Source: Anaerolineae bacterium (GTDB lineage: Bacteria > Chloroflexota > Anaerolineae > Anaerolineales > UBA4823). Taken from it: DNA of 64,000 bases. Positions within the stretch are counted from its first letter, which is position 1; every line of letters begins with the position of its first letter. The notes beneath the pieces were generated by a model. The model saw nothing but the letters and a program-made list of their open reading frames with translations, had not been told where the DNA came from and made no database searches. Below are positions 40,953 through 50,496 of this stretch, one piece after another. Both the position numbers and the translations under genes were made by a program. The stretch is taken from the NCBI GenBank assembly GCA_003130835.1, contig QEXX01000088.1:1-64000 (forward strand), written 5' to 3'.

Positions 40953-42122
40953 TCAATGATTCTCTCTGAGAAATAAAAATGGATCGAGATAGTTGTTGAT
41001 CACTTCTTGCTTTATTTTCATTCGGGCGATAAGATAGGAGCGGGACTCGGTTTGTGAGGCTTGCCATCGTAGGGCGCGAATCACATCCAAATTCGGCCAA
41101 TGCGCTGGCCTTTTTGCCAATAGATCGGTATAACAAATGTCAAAGTGCAAATGGGAGCCACTCACGGCATTAGCTGCCAAGCCAATGGAACCAATAGGCT
41201 GACCTCTCTTCACACGTTGCCCGACGCGGACGAAAATCCGATTGTCAACATGACCATATCTCGAAAAGACCGCTTGTTTGCGCCGGTCGCCATTCGGCAA
41301 GGTTACTTTTGCTTCAGGGTGAGAGATCACGATCAGGTTACCCCAACTTCCAGCCCGTCCAGCAAAGGTCACCACTCCATCACCAATACTATAGATTTCC
41401 TTACCACGATCAGCTTCAGTGCCGCCAGGTAAGTTCAAGTCTGCACCGGTGTGATATCCATAGGTGTACCACGATAAAAAGGGATTGGCATCGTACCACT
41501 GCCCCACCCAGATGGGATACTTCCCAAACATCAACCTGCCCGTCGGGAAAGGAGCATTTCGTTCCTCTTGACTACCCACCGGAGCATCAAATCGCGAGAC
41601 CTTACTTGGCGGAGAAAATAGAGGCACCCAACGAACCGGACCATACGCAGCAAGCGCCGGCGGGTCTTCGATGCTGAGGTCATATTGACGAACTTTACCG
41701 ATTTCTCGTCCTAGAGATGGATCAAGGTAAAACTCACCCAGCGGATGCCAGACATCGGATAACTCAGACATATCCACCATGGCGTAGTTATATTCTTCTT
41801 GAACGCCAGAATCGTTATAATTTACCTTATAGGTGATCGTAAAAATGACCCGTTTAGACGTTGAAAACTTAGCCGGCACAAAAATTTCCACCCGATAAGG
41901 TCCAGCAGGGGCACCTGGTGGAAGATAGCGGTCTACCGTTACTTCCAAATTGGGATTGGTCGGACGACACAACACCTCGTAGGTTTGAGATAAGGCCGGG
42001 TCATAACACTTAAACCGTTTCCATTGGCTCTTTAAGAATTCGAGTTTTGCGCCATCCGTAACATGATATTGAATTACATAATTCTCATCTTCATGATTCA
42101 ATACATAAAGGGGCTTTGTCAT
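40953..42122 (-). CDS. M23-type peptidase with N-terminal non-catalytic region
   Basis: YHTGADLNLPGG, VISHPE, RYGHVD, GSHLHFDICY; start at MTKPLYVL. Confidence 0.85.
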   Translation of the reverse strand: MTKPLYVLNHEDENYVIQYHVTDGAKLEFLKSQWKRFKCYDPALSQTYEVLCRPTNPNLEVTVDRYLPPGAPAGPYRVEIFVPAKFSTSKRVIFTITYKVNYNDSGVQEEYNYAMVDMSELSDVWHPLGEFYLDPSLGREIGKVRQYDLSIEDPPALAAYGPVRWVPLFSPPSKVSRFDAPVGSQEERNAPFPTGRLMFGKYPIWVGQWYDANPFLSWYTYGYHTGADLNLPGGTEADRGKEIYSIGDGVVTFAGRAGSWGNLIVISHPEAKVTLPNGDRRKQAVFSRYGHVDNRIFVRVGQRVKRGQPIGSIGLAANAVSGSHLHFDICYTDLLAKRPAHWPNLDVIRALRWQASQTESRSYLIARMKIKQEVINNYLDPFLFLRENH

Positions 42123-42230
42123 CCTAAAGTCTCCATCTAAACCCAAGCATGCTTTCGTTTCCACAAATCACTCAGAGAGCAATCTATCTGACCAACCAGA
42201 GGATACAAGTTTTATTCCAACAGAGGCAAG

Positions 42231-43079
42231 ATGATCACCACCGAGCAAATCCATCGCTATCGCAGGGAAACTTTTCGATTAAGTCAACCCATCCAAAGCC
42301 TTGATGAAGCCATTCAATTTGTCAATACTCGTGGCTTTGTATTCTTATGGCCCATCCAGGAACTTTTGCTTCCCAGTTTGTGGGTAGCGGTAGCTGGAGA
42401 TCGACCTGTACCCAATCAGCATGATGATCCTGCCCACATAACCTGGCGCTGGAAAGATGCCATGCTTAGTAAACAGGTATGGTATTACGCCAAAATTCTG
42501 CGCAAGAAAGCCACCATTCTATCCTTAGAACTCGCTCCCTATTTTTACGCCTTAACAGAAAACTATGGCGATATCGAAAACGACATCTTGATTCTCTACC
42601 GCCAAGGAAAGATAACCCAAGAAGCCAAAGCGGTTTACGAAGCTTTGCTCCATCACGGCCCGTTAGACACCATCCGTCTTCGCCAAGAAGCTCACCTGTC
42701 CTCACCCAATAGTGACGCTCGCTTCAACAAAGCCCTGACCGATCTGCAGGCAGACTTTAAGGTTGTCCCGGTTGGTGTAGCTGAAGCCGGAGCATGGAGA
42801 TACGCGTTTGTTTATGACCTCACCGCAAGGAAATTCCCTTCCATTGTTGAACAAGCCTGCTGGATTAGCGAGGGCAAAGCCTATGCAAAAATCCTGCAGA
42901 CCTACCTAACCTCCATTGGTGCAGGCACCTTACAGCATATCCGCAAACTCTTCTTATGGGAAAGTTCAACAATCCTTAAGACCCTAGAACGGCTGCTCGA
43001 GCAAAAACAGATTGTGGTTGAAACACTGCAAGGACAAGATGAAACGTGGTACTGTGTCACCCAGATTTTAGATAAATGA
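42231..43079 (+). CDS. AlkZ/YcaQ-related winged-helix protein
   Basis: AIQFVNTRGFVFLWPIQELLLPSLWVA, ITWRWKDAML, tandem winged-helix-like regions. Confidence 0.6.
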   Translation: MITTEQIHRYRRETFRLSQPIQSLDEAIQFVNTRGFVFLWPIQELLLPSLWVAVAGDRPVPNQHDDPAHITWRWKDAMLSKQVWYYAKILRKKATILSLELAPYFYALTENYGDIENDILILYRQGKITQEAKAVYEALLHHGPLDTIRLRQEAHLSSPNSDARFNKALTDLQADFKVVPVGVAEAGAWRYAFVYDLTARKFPSIVEQACWISEGKAYAKILQTYLTSIGAGTLQHIRKLFLWESSTILKTLERLLEQKQIVVETLQGQDETWYCVTQILDK

Positions 43080-43157
43080 CTATAGCAAAAACCATGAAAT
43101 CTCGCTATACTACTAGAAGAAGGTTTGTATACCCAAGATCATCATGAAGGAGAAAAT

Positions 43158-44192
43158 ATGAGCGCGCCCGTGACCTATTCATCCGACTCAATCATCACCA
43201 TTGAAAGACATATCCTTGAGGAACAAAAAAGTTATCCTGAAGCAACCGGCGTCTTGACTTCATTGCTATATGACATCGCTCTGGTGGGTAAATACATCGC
43301 TAGTCGCATCTCTAGAGCTGGATTGATGGACATTCTCGGCGCAACGGCTTCGATCAACGTCCAGGGAGAAGTCGTCATGCGGCTTGATGAGCTGGCTGAT
43401 GAGACAATTATTCGCCTTAACCAACATACCGGCCGTCTAGCTGTGATGGCTTCTGAAGAGCATCCAGATATTATCCCGATTCCAGAACAATACCCAACTG
43501 GGAAATATGTCTTATTATTTGATCCCTTAGATGGGTCTTCAAACATTGACGTGAATGCCCCGGTCGGGACGATCTTCTCCATCTATCGCCGCATCTCCGA
43601 AGAGGGACCTGGAACCTTAGCCGACTGTCTCCAACCCGGCAAGAATATGGTAGCCGGTGGGTATATTTTGTTTGGGACAAGCACAATGTTAGTATATACC
43701 TCAGGAAACGGCACGCATGGCTTTACCTTGGATCCCATGCTCGGTGAATTTTTGCTTTCTCATCCGAATATCCAAATCCCTTCCAAGCCGAAATACTACA
43801 GCGTCAATCAAGGATATGACATCTATTGGAGTGAAGGGGTGCGCAAATTTACCGAATACCTGCAAGGCAAAGACGGGCAGATCAAACCGCTTTCAAGCCG
43901 TTATATCGGCTCCCTCGTTGGCGACTTTCACCGCACCCTGCTGACCGGTGGCATTTTTTATTACCCGGCAGATAAAAAAGACCCCAAACGGCCAACGGGT
44001 AAATTGCGTCTGTTGTACGAAGCTGCTCCGCTTGCTTTTGTCATGGCTCAAGCAGGTGGCTATGCCTCCGACGGACATCAGGATATTCTCGAAATCGTAC
44101 CTCACGATCTTCATCAGCGAGTTCCTCTGTATATCGGCAATCGGGAATTGGTAGAAAAAGCCGAAGAGTTTATCCGCACCTACGATTCCTAG
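43158..44192 (+). CDS. fbp: Fructose-1,6-bisphosphatase class 1
   Basis: [68 protein letters not shown]. Confidence 0.97.
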   Translation: MSAPVTYSSDSIITIERHILEEQKSYPEATGVLTSLLYDIALVGKYIASRISRAGLMDILGATASINVQGEVVMRLDELADETIIRLNQHTGRLAVMASEEHPDIIPIPEQYPTGKYVLLFDPLDGSSNIDVNAPVGTIFSIYRRISEEGPGTLADCLQPGKNMVAGGYILFGTSTMLVYTSGNGTHGFTLDPMLGEFLLSHPNIQIPSKPKYYSVNQGYDIYWSEGVRKFTEYLQGKDGQIKPLSSRYIGSLVGDFHRTLLTGGIFYYPADKKDPKRPTGKLRLLYEAAPLAFVMAQAGGYASDGHQDILEIVPHDLHQRVPLYIGNRELVEKAEEFIRTYDS

Positions 44193-44262
44193 CCTTCATG
44201 GATTGATCAGCAAAGAGATCAACAACAAAGCAAGTCTAAGGTCTTAGCTCCATTATTCAAAT

Positions 44263-44314
44263 GCGACGAAGCGATCAAAGCGAAATAAAAGCAAAAGCTT
44301 CGTCGCTTTATTTT
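44263..44314 (+). terminator. Terminator downstream of fbp
   Basis: GCGACGAAGC...GCTTCGTCGC followed by TTTATTTT. Confidence 0.75.
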
Positions 44315-44403
44315 CGGATACAATACATTTTATGACTCTACTGAAAAAAGCCTATTCACCACGAAGACACAAAGGTGCTAAGACTGTATAATAATAATGA
44401 AAA

Positions 44404-44435
44404 CTTCGTGTCTTTGTGTCTTTGTGACTTTGTGC
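44404..44435. repeat. Four tandem octamers related to CTTTGTGT, with inverted partner at 44360-44374
   Basis: CTTCGTGT CTTTGTGT CTTTGTGA CTTTGTGC; CACGAAGACACAAAG upstream pairs with one mismatch. Confidence 0.7.
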
Positions 44436-44509
44436 TCCCATACCCTTTTTGCAGTGGACTCATGTTATTCAAGATTTAAGCCGTATATTGCCTGTCAAAG
44501 GAGCAAAAC

Positions 44510-45190
44510 ATGCCTCCCTTTTCATCAAGATCGATAAAATTCTTCCTGATAGTGATCTTGTTCGTCGCTTCGCTTGCCTGCAATCTTATTACAGGCTTTT
44601 TCCAAAACTTCGAGCAAGTGAAATCAACGGTGGTGTCAATCGCCACCGATGCAAAAGGCGGTCAAGAAGCTATGGCGACGGCCTATGCCCTCGCCACTCA
44701 ACTTGCCGGCAACCAGTTTGTGGAAACCGCAAAAGCCATAGCAACCGAGGTGGGCAAATCTGGGGCTGCTGAAACCCTGCAAGCTGTCATCACCGAGCAA
44801 GCGCCGGGCATAGAGGAGACCCTCCAGGCCTTTTTGACCCAAAATGTGCCAGAACTTGAAGGGACAGCCAAGGCTCTGCTCACCCAAGTTCCGTTGCCTT
44901 CAACCTCGCCTCCCGACGACATCCCTATTGTACAGGGAGACATACAAAATTTGCTCACCTCCAACAACACCCTCACCTATCAAGTTTCTATGCCTTTAGC
45001 CGACGTGGTAGCTTTTTATAAAACTGAAATGCCCAAGAAAGGTTGGAGCTTCCAACCAGCTACATCCAGTGAACTTGAGAACGCATCCGTCTTGAACTTC
45101 ATCAAAGAGAATCGTTCAGCTTCGATCACCATTAGCCTAAATCCCATCAACCAAAAAACCATGGTGGTCATCGTCCTTCAAAATCCATAA
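44510..45190 (+). CDS. Hypothetical lipoprotein
   Basis: Signal peptide/lipobox FVASLACNL; C-terminal VSMPLADVVAFYKTEMPKKGW. Confidence 0.6.
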   Translation: MPPFSSRSIKFFLIVILFVASLACNLITGFFQNFEQVKSTVVSIATDAKGGQEAMATAYALATQLAGNQFVETAKAIATEVGKSGAAETLQAVITEQAPGIEETLQAFLTQNVPELEGTAKALLTQVPLPSTSPPDDIPIVQGDIQNLLTSNNTLTYQVSMPLADVVAFYKTEMPKKGWSFQPATSSELENASVLNFIKENRSASITISLNPINQKTMVVIVLQNP

Positions 45191-45203
45191 GGAGGTAAAG
45201 AAA

Positions 45204-45722
45204 ATGGCTCTTTCAGTTGCTGAAGCTATCCGAACAAAACGAGCAGTGCGTCAATTTGCCGATAAGCCTCTATCAAAGGATGAAATCTATGCAATCCTAA
45301 ATGCCGGTCGAAGAGCCCAATCTTCCAAAAACACGCAACCGTGGCATTTTATCGCTATTCAGGAGCGTGAACGGCTAATTGCGCTTTCTAAGCTAGGAGA
45401 TTGGGCCGGTCACCTTGCCAGCGCCGCCCTCGGTGTAGCCATCCTGACTCGCGATCCAGCCGAAAGGTTTTCCATCATGTTTGACGCAGGACAGGCGGCC
45501 GCCTACATGCAATTGGCTGCTTGGGAAATGGGAATTGGCTCTTGCTTGGCATCCATTTATCAACCTGAGGAAGCGAGGAAACTGCTTGAATTTCCAGCTG
45601 AATATCATTTGAGAATCGCCATTTCATTTGGCTACCCTCTTGACACCAATGTTTTAACCTCACCACCGCGTAAAGGAGGGCGGAAGCCTCTACAAGAAAT
45701 TGTCCATTGGGAAAAATGGTAA
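45204..45722 (+). CDS. Nitroreductase family protein
   Basis: AIRTKRAVRQFADKPLSKDEI, AQSSKNTQPWHFI, GQAAAYMQLAAWEMGIGSCLASI; SD GGAGG. Confidence 0.9.
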   Translation: MALSVAEAIRTKRAVRQFADKPLSKDEIYAILNAGRRAQSSKNTQPWHFIAIQERERLIALSKLGDWAGHLASAALGVAILTRDPAERFSIMFDAGQAAAYMQLAAWEMGIGSCLASIYQPEEARKLLEFPAEYHLRIAISFGYPLDTNVLTSPPRKGGRKPLQEIVHWEKW

Positions 45723-45732
45723 ACGAGGCAAA

Positions 45733-46557
45733 CTACGGATGGGACTCAGAAGGTTGGATGGTTTTGCCCAAGAGTGACAAGATTTCTGAGGCGGCTTCTT
45801 CGATCGGCTTAAGGGAAACGTCCACCAAGGGCCAGTCCTTGCGGCGTTCAAAAATTTGATACGCATAAGCCAATTCTTGATGAATGTATTCTATATCAGC
45901 ATATCTATGCGCAATCGTACCCATGCGCTCGATGCGTACTTTACGCAATTCTGCTAATCGCTGTGGATTAATCACCAACCCAACCACCCGATGTTTGGGC
46001 AATTGAAAGAGTTCCTTAGGTGGCTCTACCCCCAAAACGATCGGCACATTGGCTACCTTCCAGCCTCGATAAGCAAGGTAGAAACTCGTGGGCGTTTTGG
46101 ATGTGCGCGAGACACCCACAAGCACAATGTCAGCATCATCCAATTCATGAGGATTCTTGCCATCGTCGTGTCGCACCGTATAGTCGATTGCCTCAATCCG
46201 TTCTAGATAGCCCCGATCAAAGGGAGTCATCCCACCTGGTATCCCTTTGGGTTTTATGGAAAACATCTCCGACAAACGCACCAATAATGGCCCCATTATA
46301 TCGATAGTAGTTACATCCAGCAATCGTCCCTCAGTGACCATCAAATGTCTCAATTCCTCTGAGACAAGCGTATGGACAATAATCCCCTTATACTTGGCAG
46401 CTTCGGCGAGTATCTGATAAACCTGTTCTTTGGTGCGAATCTCGCCAATCCGAATCACCTCCACATCTTGAGCATCGAATTGAATCAAAGCCGACTTGAC
46501 GACTCGTTCTGCAGTTGCTCCAGAGGCATCGGAAACGGTATAGATTCGATGCGTCAT
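45733..46557 (-). CDS. Pyruvate,phosphate dikinase / PEP synthase regulatory protein family
   Basis: YTVSDASGATAERVVKSAL, HTLVSEELR, HDDGKNPHELDDADIVLVGVSRTSKTPTSFYLAYRGWKVANVPIV. Confidence 0.94.
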   Translation of the reverse strand: MTHRIYTVSDASGATAERVVKSALIQFDAQDVEVIRIGEIRTKEQVYQILAEAAKYKGIIVHTLVSEELRHLMVTEGRLLDVTTIDIMGPLLVRLSEMFSIKPKGIPGGMTPFDRGYLERIEAIDYTVRHDDGKNPHELDDADIVLVGVSRTSKTPTSFYLAYRGWKVANVPIVLGVEPPKELFQLPKHRVVGLVINPQRLAELRKVRIERMGTIAHRYADIEYIHQELAYAYQIFERRKDWPLVDVSLKPIEEAASEILSLLGKTIQPSESHP

Positions 46558-46573
46558 AGAAAATACTCCTTAT

Positions 46574-49402
46574 TTACCAAGTGGGCAAACAAAGTCGAAA
46601 GGCGCTTCCAGCTCCAATCTTGCTCTCTACCTCGATTTGTCCTTGATGAAGTTCAATGATTTCCTTGACGATCGCCAGTCCTAAACCGGTGCCATGAATC
46701 TTGGATTGACGCACGGAACGCCCGCGATAAAACCGTTCAAAAATATGGGGTAAATCTTCTTCGCTAATGCCAATGCCGCTATCCCGAATTTCTAGGTAAA
46801 TCCGCTCGCCATTTTGCCAACTGGTTACTTTTACCCACCCTGTTGGTGTGTATTGGATAGCATTTCCGATCAGGTTTTGAATTGCTCTCGATAGGTAATG
46901 GGCTTCCCCCCGTACAACGGCAGGAGCTGAAAGATCGGTTATCAACTCCAAGCCAACTTGTTGAGCCGCCGGGGTGTAAGCGGTTATCGCTTGCTCAACC
47001 AACAAATTCAAATCGACCGGTTCGAATTCAATCTTACGCGTTTTTCCTATCGCCAATCGCGAGAGATCCAAAATATCCTCAACCAGGCGGCGCAACAATT
47101 GGCTCTGATCTTTTAGCACCTGAATATATTCCGTCTTCTTATGCTCTGGTGCTATTTCGAGCAACTCAAGATACAGGCCGATATTTGTCGTCGGCGTGCG
47201 CAGTTCATGCGATACATCCGCAACAAAGATGTCTTTGAGTCGTTCCAATTCTTTCCGATAGGTAATATCCCGCTGGGTAGCGACATAATTAATGAGTTGA
47301 CCGTTTTGATCGCGTACAGGAGCAATCGTAAGAAGGATATCGTAGGGTTCACCATTTTTTCGTTGGTGAAGAAGTTCACCACTCCACACATCGCCTTTTA
47401 GCAGTGCAGCTTGGATCGCTTCAATTGTAGAGACTGGATTATAGAGACCCAGCCAGTCGAAGTAATTCTGATGGATCAGCTCATGTTCTTCGTAGGAGGT
47501 TTGCACTTCCATCGCATGATTGATCAACTCGATCGAACCATTCAAGTCTGTCACCACCACCCCATCCCCCACACTTGCCAAAATCGCTTCCACCCGTTTC
47601 TTAGCTTCAAAAAGTTCCTTTGTCCGTTCTTGAACACGCAGTTCCAATTCGCTGGCATATTGCTGTAATTGATTCAGCAAGTGGATATTTTCAATCACCG
47701 GACCGAGGTTTCGGGAAACCACGCGTAAGATATCCATATCTTCAGCACTAAAGACATCACCCCCATATTTTGGTCCCAAAGCCAGTAATCCTTTGACAGT
47801 TTGATGGCTAATAATCGGCACCCATAAATGAGCTTGAGCACTACCTAACAATTGAAATTCTTCGGGTGAGAGTTTCGCTTGTGCAAGGGCATGGGCTATG
47901 GTTCTTCTCTCTTCCTCCCCCACTTTCAAAAGGAATTCAAGGCTGCTTCGGGGCAAAACCGTTGTATCCCCTACTTCAGGATTCTCCTGTAAAACTGCGC
48001 CTTCTGGAGCAACCGCTACCACTGAGAAATCGCCATGAATGTCGGTCAAGAAAATACAGGCATCAGCAATGCGTAAGGTTTTGACTAACCGCTTGCTGAC
48101 CTCCTTAGCTAATGCATTCAGATCATTGATATGTTCCAATCCAGAGGTGATTTGCAATACCGCTGAGCGGTAATCATACCAGCCTCCATAAAACAAGGTA
48201 TCCACCAAGCGCTGAGTGTAGCGTGAAATGGGTAAAACGCTGGTTGCCAGCAATAAGATGATTAAGGTATTGAGGGCAGGATCAAAAAGCAACTGTTTGG
48301 GCAGGAATCGATCGAAAATTGAAAAAATGCCTAAGTAGATGCCCACCAAAGTAAAAAATACAATCAATACTGTCACCCCTCGATTGATGTGCCGTTCGAT
48401 TTCAATTAATCGATAACGGAAGACCGCATATCCGTAAACCAGCGGTAAAGCTGATAAAAAGATAAAGATAACGGGTGTAGCTAGTAAAGTGCGATTGAGC
48501 AAGACTTCTGGTAATAAATAGGTGGTAATGAGTGGCAAAGCTGCAAGCAATCCCCCCAATAATACGAGGCGAATCTTGGCACGGGCACTACTGCTGGTTG
48601 TGTGTTGGTAGTTATAGTGAAGCAAAATGACACAGATCAATAAGTTGAAAGCTAAGAACAACCGCGAGAGTGGCATCAGAAATGAGAGCAAAGGATGGTC
48701 TTGGAGGTTAGCTGTTCCCCAGAGTAGATGCATTATTCCCCCCAGAAAACCGATCAAGTACAAAAGCAGTAAAACTCCTCGACGCTGAAATTGTTTTTTC
48801 TCTTGAGGAAAATGTAAGTGAAAATGCACCGAGATCGGGCCGACGATCCACCAGAGAAAATAATACAGATCAAGCACAATCGAGGGTGCCAAACCAGAGG
48901 CTTGTCCAGCCGTGAGCAATAAGCCTGAAGCTAAAAAGAACCAGAAAAACAAACGCGTTGTTGGAGAGCGCGGTGCATAAGCTTCAACTGCCAGCGCCAC
49001 AAACAAAAATACCGCAGCCACAAACAAAGGGGTTAACCTTCGAAGCAATTCAGAGGGAGGCGGAGCAGTCAGCACAACAGGCACAACCACCTTTGCCTCC
49101 CCCCTTTGCACAAGGAAATCAACAGTATCCCCAACATGTTTTCCCCCATACCAAGCTGACGCGTCAGACAATGGCTCACCATCGATCTCCAAGAGAATAT
49201 CCCCTACCTCAAAAGACGGAGGCCCTTTGCTTACTGCAACTGCAAGAATTTGATGAGAAGCTGATAAGCCTCGGATGCCATCATCTGGGTACTTGCTGAC
49301 CAGAATGGCCACCCAGACGATCACACTAAAAGCGAAAAGCCCGACCAAAAAAGGAAAGCTAAGACGAAGTCTAGGGGAGGGCTGAAAGGGGATTGATTGC
49401 AT
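46574..49402 (-). CDS. Sensor histidine kinase: TM + PDZ-like loop + polytopic membrane domain + GAF + PAS + HisKA/HATPase (ComP-like sensor half)
   Basis: SFEVGDILLEIDGEPLSDAS PDZ-like; ~7 further TM segments; PAS VEAILASVGDGVVVTDLNG; FVADVSHELRTPTTNIGLYLE; NLIGNAIQYTPTGWV; GTGLGLAIVKEIIELHQG. Confidence 0.92.
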   Translation of the reverse strand: MQSIPFQPSPRLRLSFPFLVGLFAFSVIVWVAILVSKYPDDGIRGLSASHQILAVAVSKGPPSFEVGDILLEIDGEPLSDASAWYGGKHVGDTVDFLVQRGEAKVVVPVVLTAPPPSELLRRLTPLFVAAVFLFVALAVEAYAPRSPTTRLFFWFFLASGLLLTAGQASGLAPSIVLDLYYFLWWIVGPISVHFHLHFPQEKKQFQRRGVLLLLYLIGFLGGIMHLLWGTANLQDHPLLSFLMPLSRLFLAFNLLICVILLHYNYQHTTSSSARAKIRLVLLGGLLAALPLITTYLLPEVLLNRTLLATPVIFIFLSALPLVYGYAVFRYRLIEIERHINRGVTVLIVFFTLVGIYLGIFSIFDRFLPKQLLFDPALNTLIILLLATSVLPISRYTQRLVDTLFYGGWYDYRSAVLQITSGLEHINDLNALAKEVSKRLVKTLRIADACIFLTDIHGDFSVVAVAPEGAVLQENPEVGDTTVLPRSSLEFLLKVGEEERRTIAHALAQAKLSPEEFQLLGSAQAHLWVPIISHQTVKGLLALGPKYGGDVFSAEDMDILRVVSRNLGPVIENIHLLNQLQQYASELELRVQERTKELFEAKKRVEAILASVGDGVVVTDLNGSIELINHAMEVQTSYEEHELIHQNYFDWLGLYNPVSTIEAIQAALLKGDVWSGELLHQRKNGEPYDILLTIAPVRDQNGQLINYVATQRDITYRKELERLKDIFVADVSHELRTPTTNIGLYLELLEIAPEHKKTEYIQVLKDQSQLLRRLVEDILDLSRLAIGKTRKIEFEPVDLNLLVEQAITAYTPAAQQVGLELITDLSAPAVVRGEAHYLSRAIQNLIGNAIQYTPTGWVKVTSWQNGERIYLEIRDSGIGISEEDLPHIFERFYRGRSVRQSKIHGTGLGLAIVKEIIELHQGQIEVESKIGAGSAFRLCLPTW

Positions 49403-49409
49403 AGGGTTT

Positions 49410-49438
49410 AGTTTACTACGTTATCAGAAGAGGTGCAA
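49410..49438 (-). promoter_or_regulatory. Candidate kinase promoter TTGCAC-N17-TAAACT, 7 nt before ATG (leaderless)
   Basis: Read on minus strand between ComQ-like gene and kinase. Confidence 0.5.
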
Positions 49439-49491
49439 CTTGAATGTCCAAGCGTCCAAACATCGATGTTGACTGCAGGCTCGAAAATACC

Positions 49492-50496
49492 TTAATTCTC
49501 CCCCACCAAGCGATTCAGGACACAGATAAGGGTTGCTTGTGCAATTGGTTGCAATCGATTGTTGTGTAAGTGTTTTCGTGCCAACTCAGCTTCCTGAGTC
49601 AGCATTGTCATGATGTATAAGGCAGCTCCGGTTTGATTGACCCACGCCACATAGCTTTGCCACTCCTCAGGCCGTTCGGCAAGGTTGTCGATTACCCTAC
49701 GGAAGGCAAGTTTCTGGTCGTCTGGTAGAACCTCAAGGGTATAAACTGTCGGCAAATTTTTATACCAGTTTAATGAGCGAGACAACGGGCTCTCACCCGC
49801 TTGTAGCCGGTGCCAATCTTCTAAATCGTCCAAAATTTGTAAAATCGACCCCACATGGGAACCAAAGTTCGCTAAATTCTTAACACAGCCTAGATCATCG
49901 GTTGCCATCCTCGCTCCTGCGTAGCAAGCCAAAGAAAAAAACGCACCCGATTTTTTTCGTAACATCTCGAGATAACTGGACAACGAAAATTCTTGGGTGG
50001 ATAAGTCCTGTTGTTGTCCCTCGCACATTTCCAACAGTCGCTCTTGAAAGCTCTTCAAGACGCTCGCAACGCGCCTCTTGTCATAATCCTGATCGAGCAA
50101 TGCCGTCAGAAGGGCATTTGCGATGAAAAAATAGCTTGAAGCTAGGTTTAACCATTCAGAAAAAGAATAAGGCGTATTGGCTAGGTCAACCCGCTGATCA
50201 AAATCTTGAACGCTATCCATCAAGTCGGCAGCAAGATAAAACAAGTACCACGCTGCGCTGATCTCAGGCGGGAAATGATCGCTTCCCCCACAAGCTTGAT
50301 AGGACAAACGGGGAAAAAGCAAGGTCAAATTACTATTCGAGAAAGATTGAGGACGCGGCGAAAGGCGCGACAAACTTTTCCATATCACCTCCTTAAATGG
50401 AGGCGATATGGAAAAGTTCGCAAAATAAGATTGAATAGTACGAAAAACTAAGTCTAACTCTCGGTTGACAAGCGACTCAAGCTCGTCTATCGCCAT
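49492..50496 (-). CDS. ComQ-like polyprenyl synthetase-fold protein, putative peptide isoprenyltransferase
   Basis: YLAADLMDSVQDFDQ (first Asp-rich region), RKKSGAFFSLACYAG, VGSILQILDDLEDW (second Asp-rich motif); overlaps small peptide gene by 10 bp. Confidence 0.75.
   Translation of the reverse strand: MAIDELESLVNRELDLVFRTIQSYFANFSISPPFKEVIWKSLSRLSPRPQSFSNSNLTLLFPRLSYQACGGSDHFPPEISAAWYLFYLAADLMDSVQDFDQRVDLANTPYSFSEWLNLASSYFFIANALLTALLDQDYDKRRVASVLKSFQERLLEMCEGQQQDLSTQEFSLSSYLEMLRKKSGAFFSLACYAGARMATDDLGCVKNLANFGSHVGSILQILDDLEDWHRLQAGESPLSRSLNWYKNLPTVYTLEVLPDDQKLAFRRVIDNLAERPEEWQSYVAWVNQTGAALYIMTMLTQEAELARKHLHNNRLQPIAQATLICVLNRLVGEN

Noticed and set aside
45733-46557. Considered as the partner or output of the adjacent ComP-like kinase
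   Set aside because: It is clearly a PPDK/PEPS regulatory protein (bifunctional kinase/phosphorylase family), not a response regulator; adjacency alone is weak.
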